A DNA stretch of 64,000 nt from Angiostrongylus vasorum (GCA_018806985.1 JADANN010000202.1:1798001-1862000), one strand, 5' to 3'; positions 1-11,925 are shown, counted from the stretch's first letter. Numbers and translations: made by a program. Notes: generated by a model from the letters alone, not told the origin.

Positions 1-579
1 GAATCGTGGAATCGAGAAGTCGGGCACCGATCAGGAAATTACTTCGTTCTTATTAGCACATCCTCGATGCTCTTGCGCTCGATTTCTCCCGCTCATTTCC
101 CGACCTAAGTCATTCATAGAATTACCGTCGAATTTCTGACCTAGATGCACTAACCATGGGCATTCTGAGCTACTCATTTCGTTGAGCGTTAACAGAAATG
201 TGAAAACAATCCTTTTTTGCGAGAATCGTTTCTATGAGGTTTATTCGGAGACCGATCTTTCCACAAGCGTTATCAAAGTCGGGAAGAATTCGCTTCGCTT
301 TATTAATGCTTCGTATTATAAGAACGTGTCATCAGCAAAGTGTGGTGTATTTTCAGAGCATCCATTTTCAGCCAAATGCTGTTCCATTCCAATGATCACG
401 TGGCACTCTGGAGGGTGAAGGCAAAAACTTTTGGTAAGGTGGCTTCGTCATGCCGATCTACATTTTTGACGTCGATGTTAATATCGTTATACAATGGTGA
501 TAATTTTGTAGATTCTTTACTATAGCGATACTCATACACTAGACTACACTTTTTTCATGCACTATACTACACTTACTTT
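1..579. other. No recognisable gene or repeat
   Basis: Short, overlapping open frames with no family similarity that I can see, no convincing exon flanked by splice sites, and no tandem repeat. Confidence 0.4.
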
Positions 580-960
580 CATATACACATCACACAGAGT
601 GAGGACACTCTGCCTATCCAGGGCAGACTGCCCAGGACCATTTCTTCTATCTCAACCGGGTCAAAAGCAGTTTCCATGATTGACTTTCCACCAACCTCAA
701 CATTCAGTAATTTACTGAATAATCCAAAAAAAAACAGCTTCTTTGTACACTCTCCGCGTTCTATGAGTTTTAGTATTTTCTTTTCAATAGGATTGAAATC
801 TTGGTTTAGCATTTCCTCTGTTTAGTTATGGAGGTGTTTGGCTTTGTCAGATTGCTGTCAACTTGACCTTTCCAGGCTCTGAAAAAGCGAAATCCAACAA
901 AACGCTAGCTTGCTTATAAATAAAGAAAGAAGTGACAACGTCGTGTTTGCTCGTCAGAAA
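580..960 (+). mobile_element. Solo PLE terminus with decayed hammerhead-like motif
   Basis: This stretch matches, with substitutions, the 3' terminal region of the PLE at 63.28-63.6 kb: the same order of 'cattcctctgtttagttatggagg', the 'ctgtcaacttgacctttcc' block, and the ribozyme-like core at about 873-911, followed by 'tcgtgtttgctc'. The core is damaged here (CTGAAAA and CAAAACGCT instead of CTGANGA and GAAACGTC). No PLE coding sequence is attached. Confidence 0.55.
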
Positions 961-2560
961 AGAAACCACTTCCGCTCTTTTGTTCTTCAGATCTCCTTTT
1001 ATCCTCTGTCCACACTGTTTTGGAGATTCGGTCCTAAGTTGGAGGTTTCCTGTAACTCGACCTTTTCGACGATGGTGCATTAGCTCTAGTGTTTCTGGTG
1101 ATAGGCGTCTTTTGGCGACTTTTGAACTTTCAGCTTTCATTGCGCTGACGTAAAGATGTTGGATAGGACGATAGCATTTTTCGTCGATGTTATCAAGAAC
1201 GGCATATTTAAAGCTGCCGATTGATGAGCTGAATAACTCCTAGTTCATGGTGGTTTTAGGATGCAGTTTTCAGAATCTAGTGGCTTTTTTCTCCTCTTTA
1301 CGAAAACTGGAGCCTTGGCGAAGAAGGCGATGGTGTGATTCCGTGTAGAATATTGGGGCAAGAGCGGTAATGGTTGGGTAGAACCTTCGATTTACTACGA
1401 TGTGGTTTATTTCGCTATAATAGTCTCATTGTGGATTCCTACGTCCATCGTTGAGGTTTGGGCCTCTGCATTTGCGAATTGTCGTGGATGGTCTTGGCCA
1501 TCATGATAAACTACACCCGCTCATCTTGTTCTTTCCATTCTAATCCTTGGATCCCAATTTTACGCTCTTCAGGCGTTCTTCTAGGTCCAGTCATAGTGTT
1601 GAAACCTTCAATGATGACTTTGAAAAATGCATGGCCTTATGTGTAAACTACGAAGTCGTAGAAAAGACATCGTCTTCGAGTTCTTCACTGCTTGTTGTCA
1701 GTGTGTAGACGACGTAGATTGCCACAACTGGGACTAGCTTACATCTCTTCAATCGCAAACGTCCGACTCGAGCTGTTAGTTCCTTCAGTGAATCAATGTC
1801 CATGGCCAAACTTGTACTGAAAAGACTGTGACTCCGCTGATTGCTCTACTGTCGTATACTTCGAGGATCAGTTTATTTCGGGTGTCATAGACATCGTCGA
1901 ATGGGTGGGATCTTTCATTCTCAACCAGCCCAATGATGTCGTGTGCCCTTCTCGCCTGGATGATTAAGGGCTTTATTTAGGGACTCAGGTGTAAGTGAGC
2001 GTGCCTTGTAGATATATATCATCATCTTAGTCGTTCGCGAATTAGGCAGGCTGGAATAGCCTTGAGATTTTTAGCAGCCTCTTCGTACTCATGACTCCCA
2101 GCGCTGCCTTATCGGGGGCTCTATCGCGGTTAGAGGAATGAGGACCACTTGTTTTACCTGTACAGGCTTTGTTATTTTCGTATAATTTGCTCGTCTCCGA
2201 ACATGGATTTGTAGCCATGTTAACGCGTAGTTCGCCAGTCTCTCCCAGAGTAGTCGAGAACATTGTTTGTTGCAAGCGACTTCTAACTGCATCCCATATA
2301 TTTTGCTCTCACTTATTTGGAGGCTTTTGGCCGAACTGACTTGTAGAATACAATCTACGTAAACGAGAAGGTGCTCACGGGTGCATGCACTGAAATGTCA
2401 TCGCAAGAACGCAACGCATGCACCAAATCGGCATAGCATAAACAGCGAGTCCATCGCCTGGATCCACTGCTTATCAGCGAAGTATAAGGTCCCCCTTTTT
2501 GCTTCCCTATCCTCCTCCTTAACAGACGCGACGTTGAGTCGCGACTAACCAGCAACAGAT
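930..2560 (-). mobile_element. RTE-type non-LTR retrotransposon fragment, 5' half
   Basis: Read on the minus strand, the sequence runs from a leader/N-terminal region (about 2,050-2,560) through an apurinic endonuclease-like segment to the endonuclease-RT linker (847-1,190), where motifs such as 'HLYVSAMKAESSK' and 'RRLSPETLELM' are legible. The same N-terminal block occurs in the copy at 15.42-15.9 kb in the other orientation. Many stops and frameshifts show a dead copy. The reverse transcriptase is absent, and the boundary with the overlapping PLE terminus at 580-960 is approximate. Confidence 0.7.
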
Positions 2561-2689
2561 CCCTCTGCGAGAGAGATTTGTTGAAACACGGGGTAATTCG
2601 AAAAATTAGAAACTATTTGGTAAAAGTAATTCCTCATATATACGTTTATACATGTATATGTATATATAAATACGTTTATAAAGGGAGAA

Positions 2690-2860
2690 CTCCCGGCGTT
2701 GATCAACCTTGAAGAATGCTTCATGCATTCGACTTCATCATGCATCATCATGCAGCGACTCGAGGTAGCCTAACTGTTTTCGAATCGTTGCTGCTGTCAT
2801 CCTTCTGGTACCCATTTGCCGTTGGTGAGCCTGGGGCGCGTGATCAAACCGCCTCTATTT
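2690..2860 (+). repeat. SINE-A copy (diverged)
   Basis: It shares with five other copies in the window the order 'ttgatcaa..', 'gcattcgacttcat', 'tgctgctgtcatcc', 'ggtacc.atttgcc' and 'ttggtgagcc'. The 3' part of the family, read in reverse complement, has the A-box and B-box layout of a tRNA, so the family is probably tRNA-derived. This copy is degenerate, and the (TA)n tract at 2,922 lies directly downstream. Confidence 0.55.
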
Positions 2861-2919
2861 CAATTTCTATTCTATTTATTTCATTCTTTTCAAGGCGCCT
2901 CTAAACACTGTGCTCCCGG

Positions 2920-3100
<181 letters not shown>

Positions 3101-3364
3101 ATCTCTGGCAAACCCTTTATTTAGAATATGCAAAATACCGCATGAGCCTTCACAATAGCGTCGAACACAGTTATGCTCCAATGGCATACGTCCCTACCAA
3201 AAACCAAATCTGTTATTAGTTCTACCACTTTAAATGCCGAAAGCGCAACCAGCCATAGTGTTTTCTCCACTAGTGTCGAAAGAACCAAGTTTTCAAAGAC
3301 GTTCGAAGAACAAACCAAGCAATAGAAATGGTACTGAAGACGACTAACTTACTGGCAAACACAG

Positions 3365-3750
3365 TGGTATTTGGATACTTGAACGGCCCGTCATCACTAG
3401 TTGTGGGGCCCCCAGCATAATCTCTATTTCTCGGAGATTTGGTGGTTTACCCATTGTGTTTCCCTGGAATCTCGAGGCCAGCCTGGTCAAAGTCTGGCAC
3501 AGATCGCCACCACCACAGGAACTCGCCACCCTTGTGGATCAGAGGGAGATTTGCCGTCACACGACTAGTTTGATATTAGGTCGGTGATAGATCCTGGTAT
3601 TGGTTTGCTCTTAGCTAGGCTTTCTAATGGAAACGTCGGACTCCTTCTCAGCTTAGGAGACCCTGCCAAGGAAACGAATCTTCCCGCTCTACATCGCAGC
3701 CCGACACCCAGGAACATCTCCTAGCCACGATGAGGCGGTAAACTGTCGGG
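3365..3750 (+). repeat. Dispersed repeat C, full-length-like copy
   Basis: A block of about 380 bp also found in reverse orientation at 29.11-29.49, 32.27-32.53 and 37.82-38.20 kb. Shared landmarks are 'acttgaacggccc', 'cagagggagatttgcc', 'cagcttaggagaccctgcc' and 'gatgaggcggtaaac'. I see no transposase and no clear terminal repeats, so the class is unknown. Confidence 0.7.
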
Positions 3751-4107
3751 AGGTCCGGACAAACATAGCAAAGCGATTCCGAAAGTCAACTGCCTTTATC
3801 AGACCATGCCTTGTTGTTCCCAAAACAGACAACTTTCTTAAACTCCGGTCACACAGTTACTTGGAACGTTTGAAAACAACAGTATTATCGGTGGGAAAGA
3901 TTACGGTTATGGGCACTGCTGAAGGAAATCGCCATGAAGTTTCCATTTCACCATATACATCTGTTTCATTGACATAACATTGACCAGTGAACTTAAATGC
4001 TTTTACCACAGAAAAACTAAAACACCGTTAATGGACATTTAGCATCTACAAAATACAAAAAAATCCTCAAGCAAATTCTTGATCAAGATATGGGATTTTG
4101 AGCACAA

Positions 4108-5720
4108 TCACTGACGGCTCTTTTCCATCGATTGTCGATCATACGCGCTATGCGTCCACCCCGTCTTATCTTCAACTGTTTGGCGTACAGAACGGCATCT
4201 TTGATTTTTGGTTGTTAACACAGGTCGGAGTTTAAAATCCCTTCCCTTACACGTGTGACACGAGATACTCCTAGCATCGTGTTTCGACTGCGCGTTCAAC
4301 AACGCTGAGTGATCTCTCATCCTCCTCACGCAGCGACCAGGTTTCTGACACATACGTTAGGGCAGGAATTATCGTTACGTCGAAAAGGTGGACACGCAGC
4401 GGGATGTCTCGTGTTTAGGAGGACTGCAGTGAAAAGTTTGTAGACGGCAGACAACAAGCAGATTGGGCGATAGTTGCCCATATCGTGGATGTCACCCTTC
4501 TTGAGCATATGCACGGTCTTGCTGGTCTTCCACTGAGTAGGGACCTTGCATTCAGACAGGTAACTTTCGAACAGCCGAGCCAGTGTGTTTACGAGGACTG
4601 GTGGAAGGTTCTTCAGGTGTTCTGGTCTTATCCTGTCCGGACCTGGTGCTCATCGATTATTCACCGACGAAATAGCATGTCGGATTCCGGGAAGAAGAAC
4701 CGGTAGTGCGACATATCCATCCTCCTTTATTTCATATGACGGAAGGTGGATGTGGCTATCGAAGAGATCTGAGTAGTATTCGTGGATGATTTTCTCCATT
4801 GCCTTTCTGGACGCTGTTACTGTTCCGTCTGGGCGTCGGAGTGCAATCACCTTGGTTTTGTAATTGGGAAGCTTCGGTAGGCTTTGCAAATGCTTTTCTC
4901 GGTCTCAGTAGCTTCGACCATAACTGCTAGTCTTCAATCTTCAAGATCTTTTTATCTCCTATCTGCATTATTTCGCATGTTCGGACGTTAGTTCGCGGTT
5001 GCCTGCAGCTCGTGCGATCCCACGCTGGCGTATCAGCTCGAATGTGTATATACACAGATGTCTCTTCATGACTTTCGAACTTTCAGCTTTCATAGCGCTA
5101 ACGTGAAGAAGTTGAATGAGCCGATCGTACTCCTCGCCTGTGTTATCGACAACGACATCTTCCCAACAGCCGACTATTGAATTGAATAAGTCCCAGTTTA
5201 TGGGAGTTCTTGGACTTCGGTTTTTGAATTTAGCGGGTTTTTCTCCTTTCTGCGAGAAATAGAATCTTGAACGAAAGAGGCGGTGGTCTGATCCCGTGTA
5301 GAATTTTTGGGACAACGGCGACATCGGTAAAGCAAAACCTTCGGTTTATTATAATGTGGTCTATTTCGCTATGGTACTCTTCATTGTGAGGGTCCCACGT
5401 CCAACGTTGAGGGTGCGGTTTCTGGAACTATGAGTTACCATGAAAGGTCTTGATCGTTGTGATAATCTGAGACCGCCGTTCACCCTGCTCATTCCATTCT
5501 AACCCCTAGATCCTAATGTGCCCTTCTTCAGACGTTCCTCTGGGTCCAATCCCCTGCGTAAAAATGTCCGATGATGACCTTTAAAAAATGTATGGTCTTT
5601 TCTGTAGAACTTCCCCAAGTCCATATAGAACGCTTCGACTTCCTCTTCATAGTTATTATTAGCCGGTACAGATACTATTCCCCAGGATCGAATTTCTATT
5701 AACCTTGGCATTGGATTATA
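4108..5720 (-). mobile_element. RTE-type retrotransposon copy, RT core deleted
   Basis: On the minus strand one can read, in order, the endonuclease end (about 5,710-5,400), the linker with 'FYTGSDHRLFRSRFYF' and 'TPINWDLFNSIVGCWED' (5,324-4,968), the pre-RT region with 'TVTASRKAMEKIIHEYYSDL' (4,889-4,650), RT motif 1-like 'MGNYRPICLLSAVYKLF' (about 4,480), and then a jump near 4,390 straight to the C-terminal region. The RT palm with the FADD box is missing, consistent with an internal deletion. Several frameshifts occur. Confidence 0.8.
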
Positions 5721-6064
5721 AATTCGTCGTTTTCCGTCTCACTAATCGCGAGGTTGTTAAACAGCATATGTTTACTTCCAAGCAATAACACACATGCAAC
5801 ACAACCGTAGCTGACGTTCCGGCAGAATCGCCTTCTGCGGAGCCTGGAAGTGCATAGTGATACGCAATTTACTAGGTCAAACGCTTCAATAACACATACA
5901 GAAAGATGAGAATCTAAACGGTAGGCACATATCAACAGGTTCTCGAAAAAACCTACACCTTTTTTTCACCTGTCTTCCACTGAGGAGGAACAGCTGATCA
6001 GCGTCGCATATGGTTGACGTCTGCACCTCCCCACATCAACGATCGATACGAAGGTACGGGACGG

Positions 6065-6400
6065 GATCACGGGTGATCTCCGGATCTCAGGGCATTCGTC
6101 CCTGCTGTTCGTTGTAAGGGTTTTTGGCATTTATCCCAAAAAGCCTCAAGAAGCTTGCGCGTTGGTGTTTCGGCATCCTGTGCGAGTACAGTGACTTTTA
6201 CTTCAAAATCATCTCCGCTATGCTTTTGTATCCTATAAGTAAAAAAGCGGTGAGTTTCTCGAGAAGCTGCTGACCATATAATTACCACAGTTTTTCGTCT
6301 TTTTGTAAGTGCTATGGAAGCGTTTGGCCTAGTAAATTGTATACCAGTAGGCCCTTCCATGCTCTGAAGAAGGCGATACTGCCGAAACGTCAGCTACCGT
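6065..6400 (-). mobile_element. Penelope-like element remnant
   Basis: Positions 6,230-6,067 on the minus strand encode the tail of a PLE: 'HSGDDFEVKVTVLAQD' and 'LLEAFWDKCQKP', matching the region after the GIY-YIG domain in the copy at 63.13-63.26 kb. A terminus with an intact hammerhead-like core lies 5' of it on the opposite strand (6,361-6,394). This is the same inverted arrangement as at the 5' end of the 61.4-kb PLE, so nearly the whole element between has been deleted. Confidence 0.7.
6361..6394 (+). ncRNA. Hammerhead-ribozyme-like motif (PLE terminus)
   Basis: CTGAAGA (6,364-6,370) fits the CUGANGA core. A stem II candidate GGC/GCC encloses GATACT, and GAAAC-GTC (6,384-6,391) gives the second core strand and a NUH cleavage triplet. 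Stem I is only about 3 bp (GCT/AGC). An extra A sits between the core and stem II in every copy. Confidence 0.5.
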
Positions 6401-7239
6401 TGTGTTGTATGTGTTATATTTGTGAGGAATTAAACGTGTGCTGAATAACAACGCCGCGATTGCTGTAAAAAAGAGAACAACCGATTCATAATCCAGTATC
6501 GAGGTTAATAGAAAGTCAATCTTGGGAGCTATCTCATCATCGTTGTGCTTGTATCCTTCAAGCAGTTTTGGGCTAGCTAACAGCATAGAGTACTACATGA
6601 GAATTCAGTAACTGCGGCAAAATTCTCCAGGCCACTTTTAGGCAGCTTTTAGCAGTTGTACTTATTTCGTTAGACAGAAAGTGTAATTTAAAATACTGGT
6701 ATTAGTTAGTATTGTGATGAGGTACAGCACTCATTCTGGACCTAATCTGAATACTTGCAGCTCCCTAACCACTGGAAATGGCTAATTCCTCTCAAGTTTA
6801 CCCAATGCTTCCCTTTTTTCCCATACCCACACCAACGGATTACCATCTATGAAAAAAGGAAAATTGTGTGATTCGCTCTAACGACAGAGGCGAGTATTGC
6901 TTGAGCTCAGTTACAATACACCTGTTCTAATGTAAGGCATTCGGTAATGAATACATTGTCGAGGCGGGTAAACTGCTTCATATCCGTATAAAAAATCACC
7001 TGGATTAAAGACTTAATATTCGACAAAGTACCACTCTAAATACACATAGTGCACAAAAAGACGAGCTTTTGAAAACGTTATCACGATCCTGACGTACGTA
7101 TCGAAAACACCAAGACACCAGGACGCAAAAGTCGAATAACATTTTGATGGACTTCAAAAAATCCAAAAGTGAATTGAAAAAAGATACTACAAGATACTAC
7201 CCCACAATCATACGAGACTTTTGCGTCTTTTCCCAGATT

Positions 7240-7445
7240 GACTTACGGGTGAGATTCACTCGTCATCCCATCTGACCACCATGTGGGTAGTCTCAGACCT
7301 TGCAAATTGGAGAGAGCGAGTGCTTTAAAACAGATCTGTAAAGAACCTACTGACTTATTTGAATAGGGTTACATATAACACGTCTATGCCCTGAAGAAGA
7401 TGGTGTCGCCGAAGGGTCAGTTATCGAATTTGCGTAAGGCAGTTC
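7240..7445 (+). mobile_element. Decayed PLE terminus
   Basis: It ends in CCCTGAAGAAGATGG.. and GCCGAAGGGTCAG, a damaged version of the terminal hammerhead-like core, at about 7,389-7,422. Upstream sequence is too diverged to assign. Confidence 0.4.
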
Positions 7446-8214
7446 AACAAGGCCACTTCGTAAAATGCATCCTTTTACCTAGCGTTATTTGGTGATGCCA
7501 AACGCGCTTACCATTAGATGTGCTGATTTATTTCTAAGTGCCAATTTTTAAATTTTTTGCCATCGATTTTCAACGTTCCTTACAAACTTGCAGGAAATCG
7601 AATCGTTTAGTGGAAGCCAGATGGAGTTCTACCAGATTAAAATAAAGCGTATTATTAGCTTTCGTGATTTGATCACAACGGGGATAATTTTGCTCTGGAG
7701 CTTAAAATTCTCAATTATTTTCTTGTTTTTGGTGATCTGTTCCTGTTTTTTCCGACCATTAACACATCGCGATGAGGCCTTATTTTTTCTCAATGTACCA
7801 GCAATGCGAATTGCTTAGCCACTATCTCGCCATAGTGCTGTCACACTTTGAAAGAAGATTGCTTCAAATGCGTAGAATATACGTAGACGATTATAACGAT
7901 CTGAAATAGAATAATCGGAAGCTTTACAAGCTAGCGAAACAACAGTGGGGTAAGGGCTCTCTAGAATACAACGACAACGATGCTGAGAATTTTGCAAAAG
8001 ACGGGCCTTAGGCCACATTCAAACACGCGAATACCCTTTCCGGAGGGCTCACGTGTGACCCACCATACCATTGATGCACCTGATTTGCGTTCCTCACAAC
8101 TTAGTTTCTTTTTACCCCAGCGCTGCCATCATCAATGACTCGTCACTAGGAATAGTCTGGGAAGCACAAATCAGCACTGAACTCAGTTAAGCTGAGAGAA
8201 CAGCAAGGCAAGGG

Positions 8215-8385
8215 TCTCGGTGCCCAGTGGTCAACGTGTGGGACTTCAGAAATGGCAACTGCTGGTTCGAATCTACTCTGGGGTCCAAGTTTTGCAAACA
8301 TCTAAGCATCATTGTAGTTGTGTTTTACATAACACCCTCCTATGGTAAAACAATAAGCAGCAAATAAAAAGATATACATTGCTTT
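8215..8385 (+). repeat. SINE-B family, variant tRNA-like head
   Basis: The head has an A-box-like segment (GCCCAGTGGTCAACGTG) and a clear B-box (GGTTCGAATC). The tail 'gttttgcaaacatctaagcatcattgtagttg..' is the tail shared by the main SINE-B copies, which carry a different head. Confidence 0.65.
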
Positions 8386-8477
8386 CCAGAGTGGTCACTG
8401 GACCACCGTTAGGTGACAATTTTAAAACGTAGTCGTTACCCATATTGACTATCAAGCCAAAAAACACATAATTTCAG

Positions 8478-8757
8478 GGACCCTGTTTAGCTGATAAAAG
8501 TGAAATTAAAGTTCGTTTGCCAAGTGTTTCCATAACCGCATCCATTTCCAAAGAATCGAAGGACGCCGGTAAAGAAGTGGAAATTAGCAAGACAGAGTGT
8601 TCCGCACTTGTTCGTCGAACTTTTCACACTGCTTAATATCATAATAGAAGGACGAAATCCCGATGATAGTGCTTCTGTGACAAATACAGGATCTTCAAGT
8701 ACTGAGCAAAGATTTGCTGATTTCCCAGCTATACTCAGTGCTGGATATTTGATGTGA
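8478..8757 (+). CDS. Two 3'-terminal exons of an unrecognised gene
   Basis: Exon 8,478-8,568 follows a canonical acceptor (AATTTCAG) and reads 'GPCLADKSEIKVRLPSVS..SKDA'. It ends in a GCCG|GTAAAG donor with one base left over. Exon 8,648-8,757 follows AATAG, starts with the two bases needed to complete that codon, and reads 'GRNPDDSASVTNTGSSSTEQ..' to a TGA. The 79-bp intron and matching phase support a real gene end. The protein is Ser/Thr/Lys-rich and I do not recognise it. No upstream exon could be fixed; a possible one begins after TTGCAG at 7,592. Pseudogene or chance cannot be excluded. Confidence 0.35.
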
Positions 8758-8929
8758 ACTGACCAAAACAGCACTCTGTAACTTTAAAATGCTTCAGTAA
8801 ATTTCACAGCAGATCTTTACTGAATCATTATTAACCCTGTCTCGTTATGTGGTTACTTCGTCATTGTTTTTCAAATCCTCTTGGATCATTTGTGCTTTTG
8901 TAGTTCTCTTCAAAAAGTGTGTCTGTCAG

Positions 8930-9106
8930 CCGCAGAATGAAGCAATTTTTTACTGCTCTTTTCCGTTCTTGCGAACGATTCCATTATTAATGCAGTACGA
9001 TGATGGTAGATATATCGCAAGCGGATTCATGGACTACGATTATCCAGATACGCTGGAGTTTAAATCAGTTCTACATGCTTTGAATTGTGATATTTTTAAT
9101 CTATAA
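8930..9106 (+). CDS. Possible terminal exon, unrecognised
   Basis: After a TCTGTCAG acceptor an open frame of 58 codons runs to TAA, with 'YDDGRYIASGFMDYDYPDTL' in its middle. It is acidic and aromatic-rich, unlike the surrounding repeats. Its phase does not join the exons ending at 8,757, so it would be a separate or broken gene. Confidence 0.25.
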   Translation, partial: PQNEAIFYCSFPFLRTIPLLMQYDDGRYIASGFMDYDYPDTLEFKSVLHALNCDIFNL

Positions 9107-9139
9107 CTTTAATTTAAAAAGGTTAAAAAAGGATAAAGC

Positions 9140-9375
9140 TGTCGGCATTGATTAATCCATGAGGGATGCGCCACGCATTCGACTTCACTAAGCATCGTTA
9201 GAGGTGAACGAATGCATATCTAACCCATACAATGACTCGCTGATGCCTACCTATGCATTGAATCAGCGCTGCTATCCTCTCAAACAGGGCAGGTACCAAT
9301 TTGCCGACTCCGGAGGGGAGGAGGGATTGGTGAAGTCAATGCATGCGTGGTTTGTTAGGGTTAGCATGCACTGTC
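9140..9375 (+). repeat. SINE-A copy
   Basis: It has the family landmarks: 'gaggatgcgcca.gcattcgacttca', 'aagcatcgtt', 'caatgactcgc', 'gctgctatcct', 'ggtaccaatttgccgactccggagg'. Plus orientation. Confidence 0.75.
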
Positions 9376-9539
9376 ATCGATGCTTATATTTCCATTTGTC
9401 TATTTTTACAGTGAATGATCCTTTTGCTAGGCGTTTGTGTTCAACAGGTTTCATTCTGCACCTGAGGATTATAAAGAAGTTTTTTTCTGGCACAAATTTT
9501 TAAATCTGCGACTTTAAATAAGGTTTAGATCAAAGCTCT

Positions 9540-11520
9540 GCCACATAATGTTTCGGATTAATGTCGAACTACCAACATGTACCGCCTTATAGTTACTCAA
9601 CAAAGCGTATAAGTTAGTATCTACTGGTGATCTTGGCCCTTGCAATCTACCATTGTTCTAGGTTAGAGCCATCATCACCTTTCTTGACGCAAACTTAGAA
9701 TAACGCGGTTTATAAACCCAACAGTCGTCCATTTACTAGAATACGTACCAGTAAGCAATTCTGTCTGCCGCAGAGTATTCTTTACTGATCTGTAAATGTC
9801 GGTACATATGAAATGTCCGATTTCTTTGTTATAATTCCCCGCGTAATTTTTTTCAAATAAAAATTTTGTTTTTTATGTATGTTTAATACATAATTTTGAA
9901 GCATTGGTCTTTCTCAAGATTTAATATTTTTGTATTTTTATAAGCCTTAACCTTAGTACTAATCAACATGATATTCGTGTCCTTTTTTCGTACGAGTGGA
10001 AGAGTGGACATAACGCCGCGGCAGTAGTTCGGATATATCAGGTTTCGGGAGAAGGTGGTGTTGCTGAATCAACAGGGTTGGTACGAACCTTGTTCCGGAA
10101 ATTCCGACCCCCGTGATTTTGATCTCCAAGTTAAGAAAGGCCGCGGACGTCCCAGTGAACTTGACAACGACGAAGTGAAAGCACTAGTGGAAGCCAAACA
10201 CGCGAACAACTGTTCGAGGGCTCGCAGAAAAGCGTGGCGTAAGCACAGGAACAATTTCCACTCACTTGAATCGCATTGGAAAAAAAATTCGACATACGGC
10301 ACTACTTAAACGATAATCAAAAACCGCCGTTTTGAAGTATCGTCTGCTCTTATTCTGCGCAACAAGAACGATCCTTCTTACTGATCGAATCTTGACGCGC
10401 GACGAGAAATGGATTCTGTACGACAACCGACAACATTGGGTTGCGATCAGACTCCAGCACTTCCCAAAACGGAGACTACATCAAAGAAGGTTATGGTAAT
10501 TGTTTGGTAGTCTACAGCCGCGCTGATTCATCACGGCTTTTTGAGTCCAGGCGAAACGATTATGGCAGAGAAGGGTTGCCAACAAACCAACGAAATTCAC
10601 CGTAAACTCCAACAACAGCGACCGGCATTAGTCAATAAAAAAGGACCAATCCTTCTTCACGATGACGCCCGGCCCCGTGTTGAGGAACCAGCGCCGCAGA
10701 TGTTGAACGACTTCGGCTACAAAACTCTCTCTCCTACCCACTATCACTTCTTCAAGCACCTTGTCAACTTCCTGCGCGAGAAATGTTTCACCAATCACGA
10801 TGATGCAAGAAATGCCTTCAACGACTTCATCGCTTCCAGAACTCCCAGAACTCTAAGCCATGGTCTTGTTGAGAAAAAAAGTGCTGATTCTAATGGTGCT
10901 TGTTTCGATTAATAAATATGGTATGAAAAAAAGTTATGGTTACTTAAAGTTTACATTAAAATCGGACATTTCATATGTTACCACCAAATACATCGAGGAT
11001 AGTCTCGCCATCTGTTCTATAGAAGGGAAAGAAAAGGTTTTTGGGTTATAGAACAAACAGTAAGAGTACATAAAATCAGCACGGCAGAAACGAAAGAGAA
11101 GCGGATTGTTGAAATTAACATGTCCAAAGAAAGATGCATAAAGAAACGATGCAAAAGCCATGCCGCAAAGACACATTGGTTCACTACCCGCCCTCAAATA
11201 AGGGCGAACGATTGCAAAAAACAAGTTTCGAACAGCTACCACTGTGAGCACAGGAAGAGTGAAGGAGGAGCAATTACTTAGTGTAGCAAAAGTAGACGTT
11301 TCCCATGGCTACGAAACAGTAGCTCATGGGATAGGTTTAGAGGAAAGCCACGCCCTTAGATGATAAGTTTAGCGAGAATAAAGTTCCGTTCTGCCTACCT
11401 CTCATTTCCAACAAAGTGAGCACACCTATAAAGCGGTGATTAAAAAAGAGCCGATCTAGACAACTCGGTAGCAGTGACTGAAATGACACTCAACACCCTA
11501 TCTGCTCAGTTTGTATTTGC
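9540..11520 (+). mobile_element. Penelope-like element fragments split by a mariner
   Basis: The left part (9,540-9,792) matches the N-terminal/RT entry region of the PLE at 61.78-61.93 kb and then reads '..ILY' just before 9,793. The right part (10,989-11,520) resumes with 'YIEDSLAICS' and continues through 'EQ..EYIK' and '..MFRTAT-like' sequence into the region before the GIY-YIG domain. This matches the RT motif 'LLYCRYIDDCFVxCS' of PLEs, split at the tyrosine codon by the mariner. Large internal deletions and stops are present in both halves. Confidence 0.75.
9793..10990 (+). mobile_element. mariner (Tc1/mariner superfamily) element, inactive
   Basis: The ends carry inverted repeats (about 9,795-9,824 and 10,958-10,988, sharing 'acatatgaaatgtccgattt') next to TA at 9,793-9,794 and 10,989-10,990. 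The transposase is broken into pieces. 'SGDFDL..GRPSELDND' comes from the DNA-binding linker, 'LTRDEKWILYDNR' carries the first catalytic Asp, 'GPILLHDDARP' the second, and 'LSPTHYHFFKH' is where the third Asp (family SPTDYHFF) is replaced by His. The C-terminus 'DSNGACFD' is present. Frameshifts plus the lost third Asp make it dead. Length of about 1.2 kb is normal for mariner. Confidence 0.92.
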
Positions 11521-11744
11521 TTCTATGACCATCTATGTACAACAGAAATCGAGAACGGTAGAGACGATGGCTACATGAGTCCATGTGTAGTATGTCTGGT
11601 CTCTTGTAAAGTATGTGGGAAGAATATATATAGAAACAGATACACAGATATAGACTCTGTGTTGATATAAAAGAACACCTGAACTGCAAGCTCAAAGATA
11701 AATAATATAATTTTAACCTTTTTGCCTACTGCCTACTCTTTTTG

Positions 11745-11925
11745 ATGGCAGGGTATATTGCAGAAATATAGCTCAACGAAGCTGAGATATTTGCAAAACT
11801 CTGGACCGCAGGTCCCTATGGTGGGGAACGAACGCGCTATTGTATCTGGAGTAACGCGTTTCACCACCACAAGCGGGTCCCTTCGTTTCGCCTGTCTCCT
11901 CAGCTAGTTCCAGTATGGCAAAAAG
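11745..11925 (-). repeat. SINE-B copy, left arm of inverted pair
   Basis: Reverse orientation: 'gagatatttgcaaaact', 'ggtggggaacgaacgcgctatt', 'aacgcgtttcaccacc' and 'cgtttcgcctgtctc'. It forms a head-to-head pair with the copy at 11,928-12,095. Confidence 0.8.
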
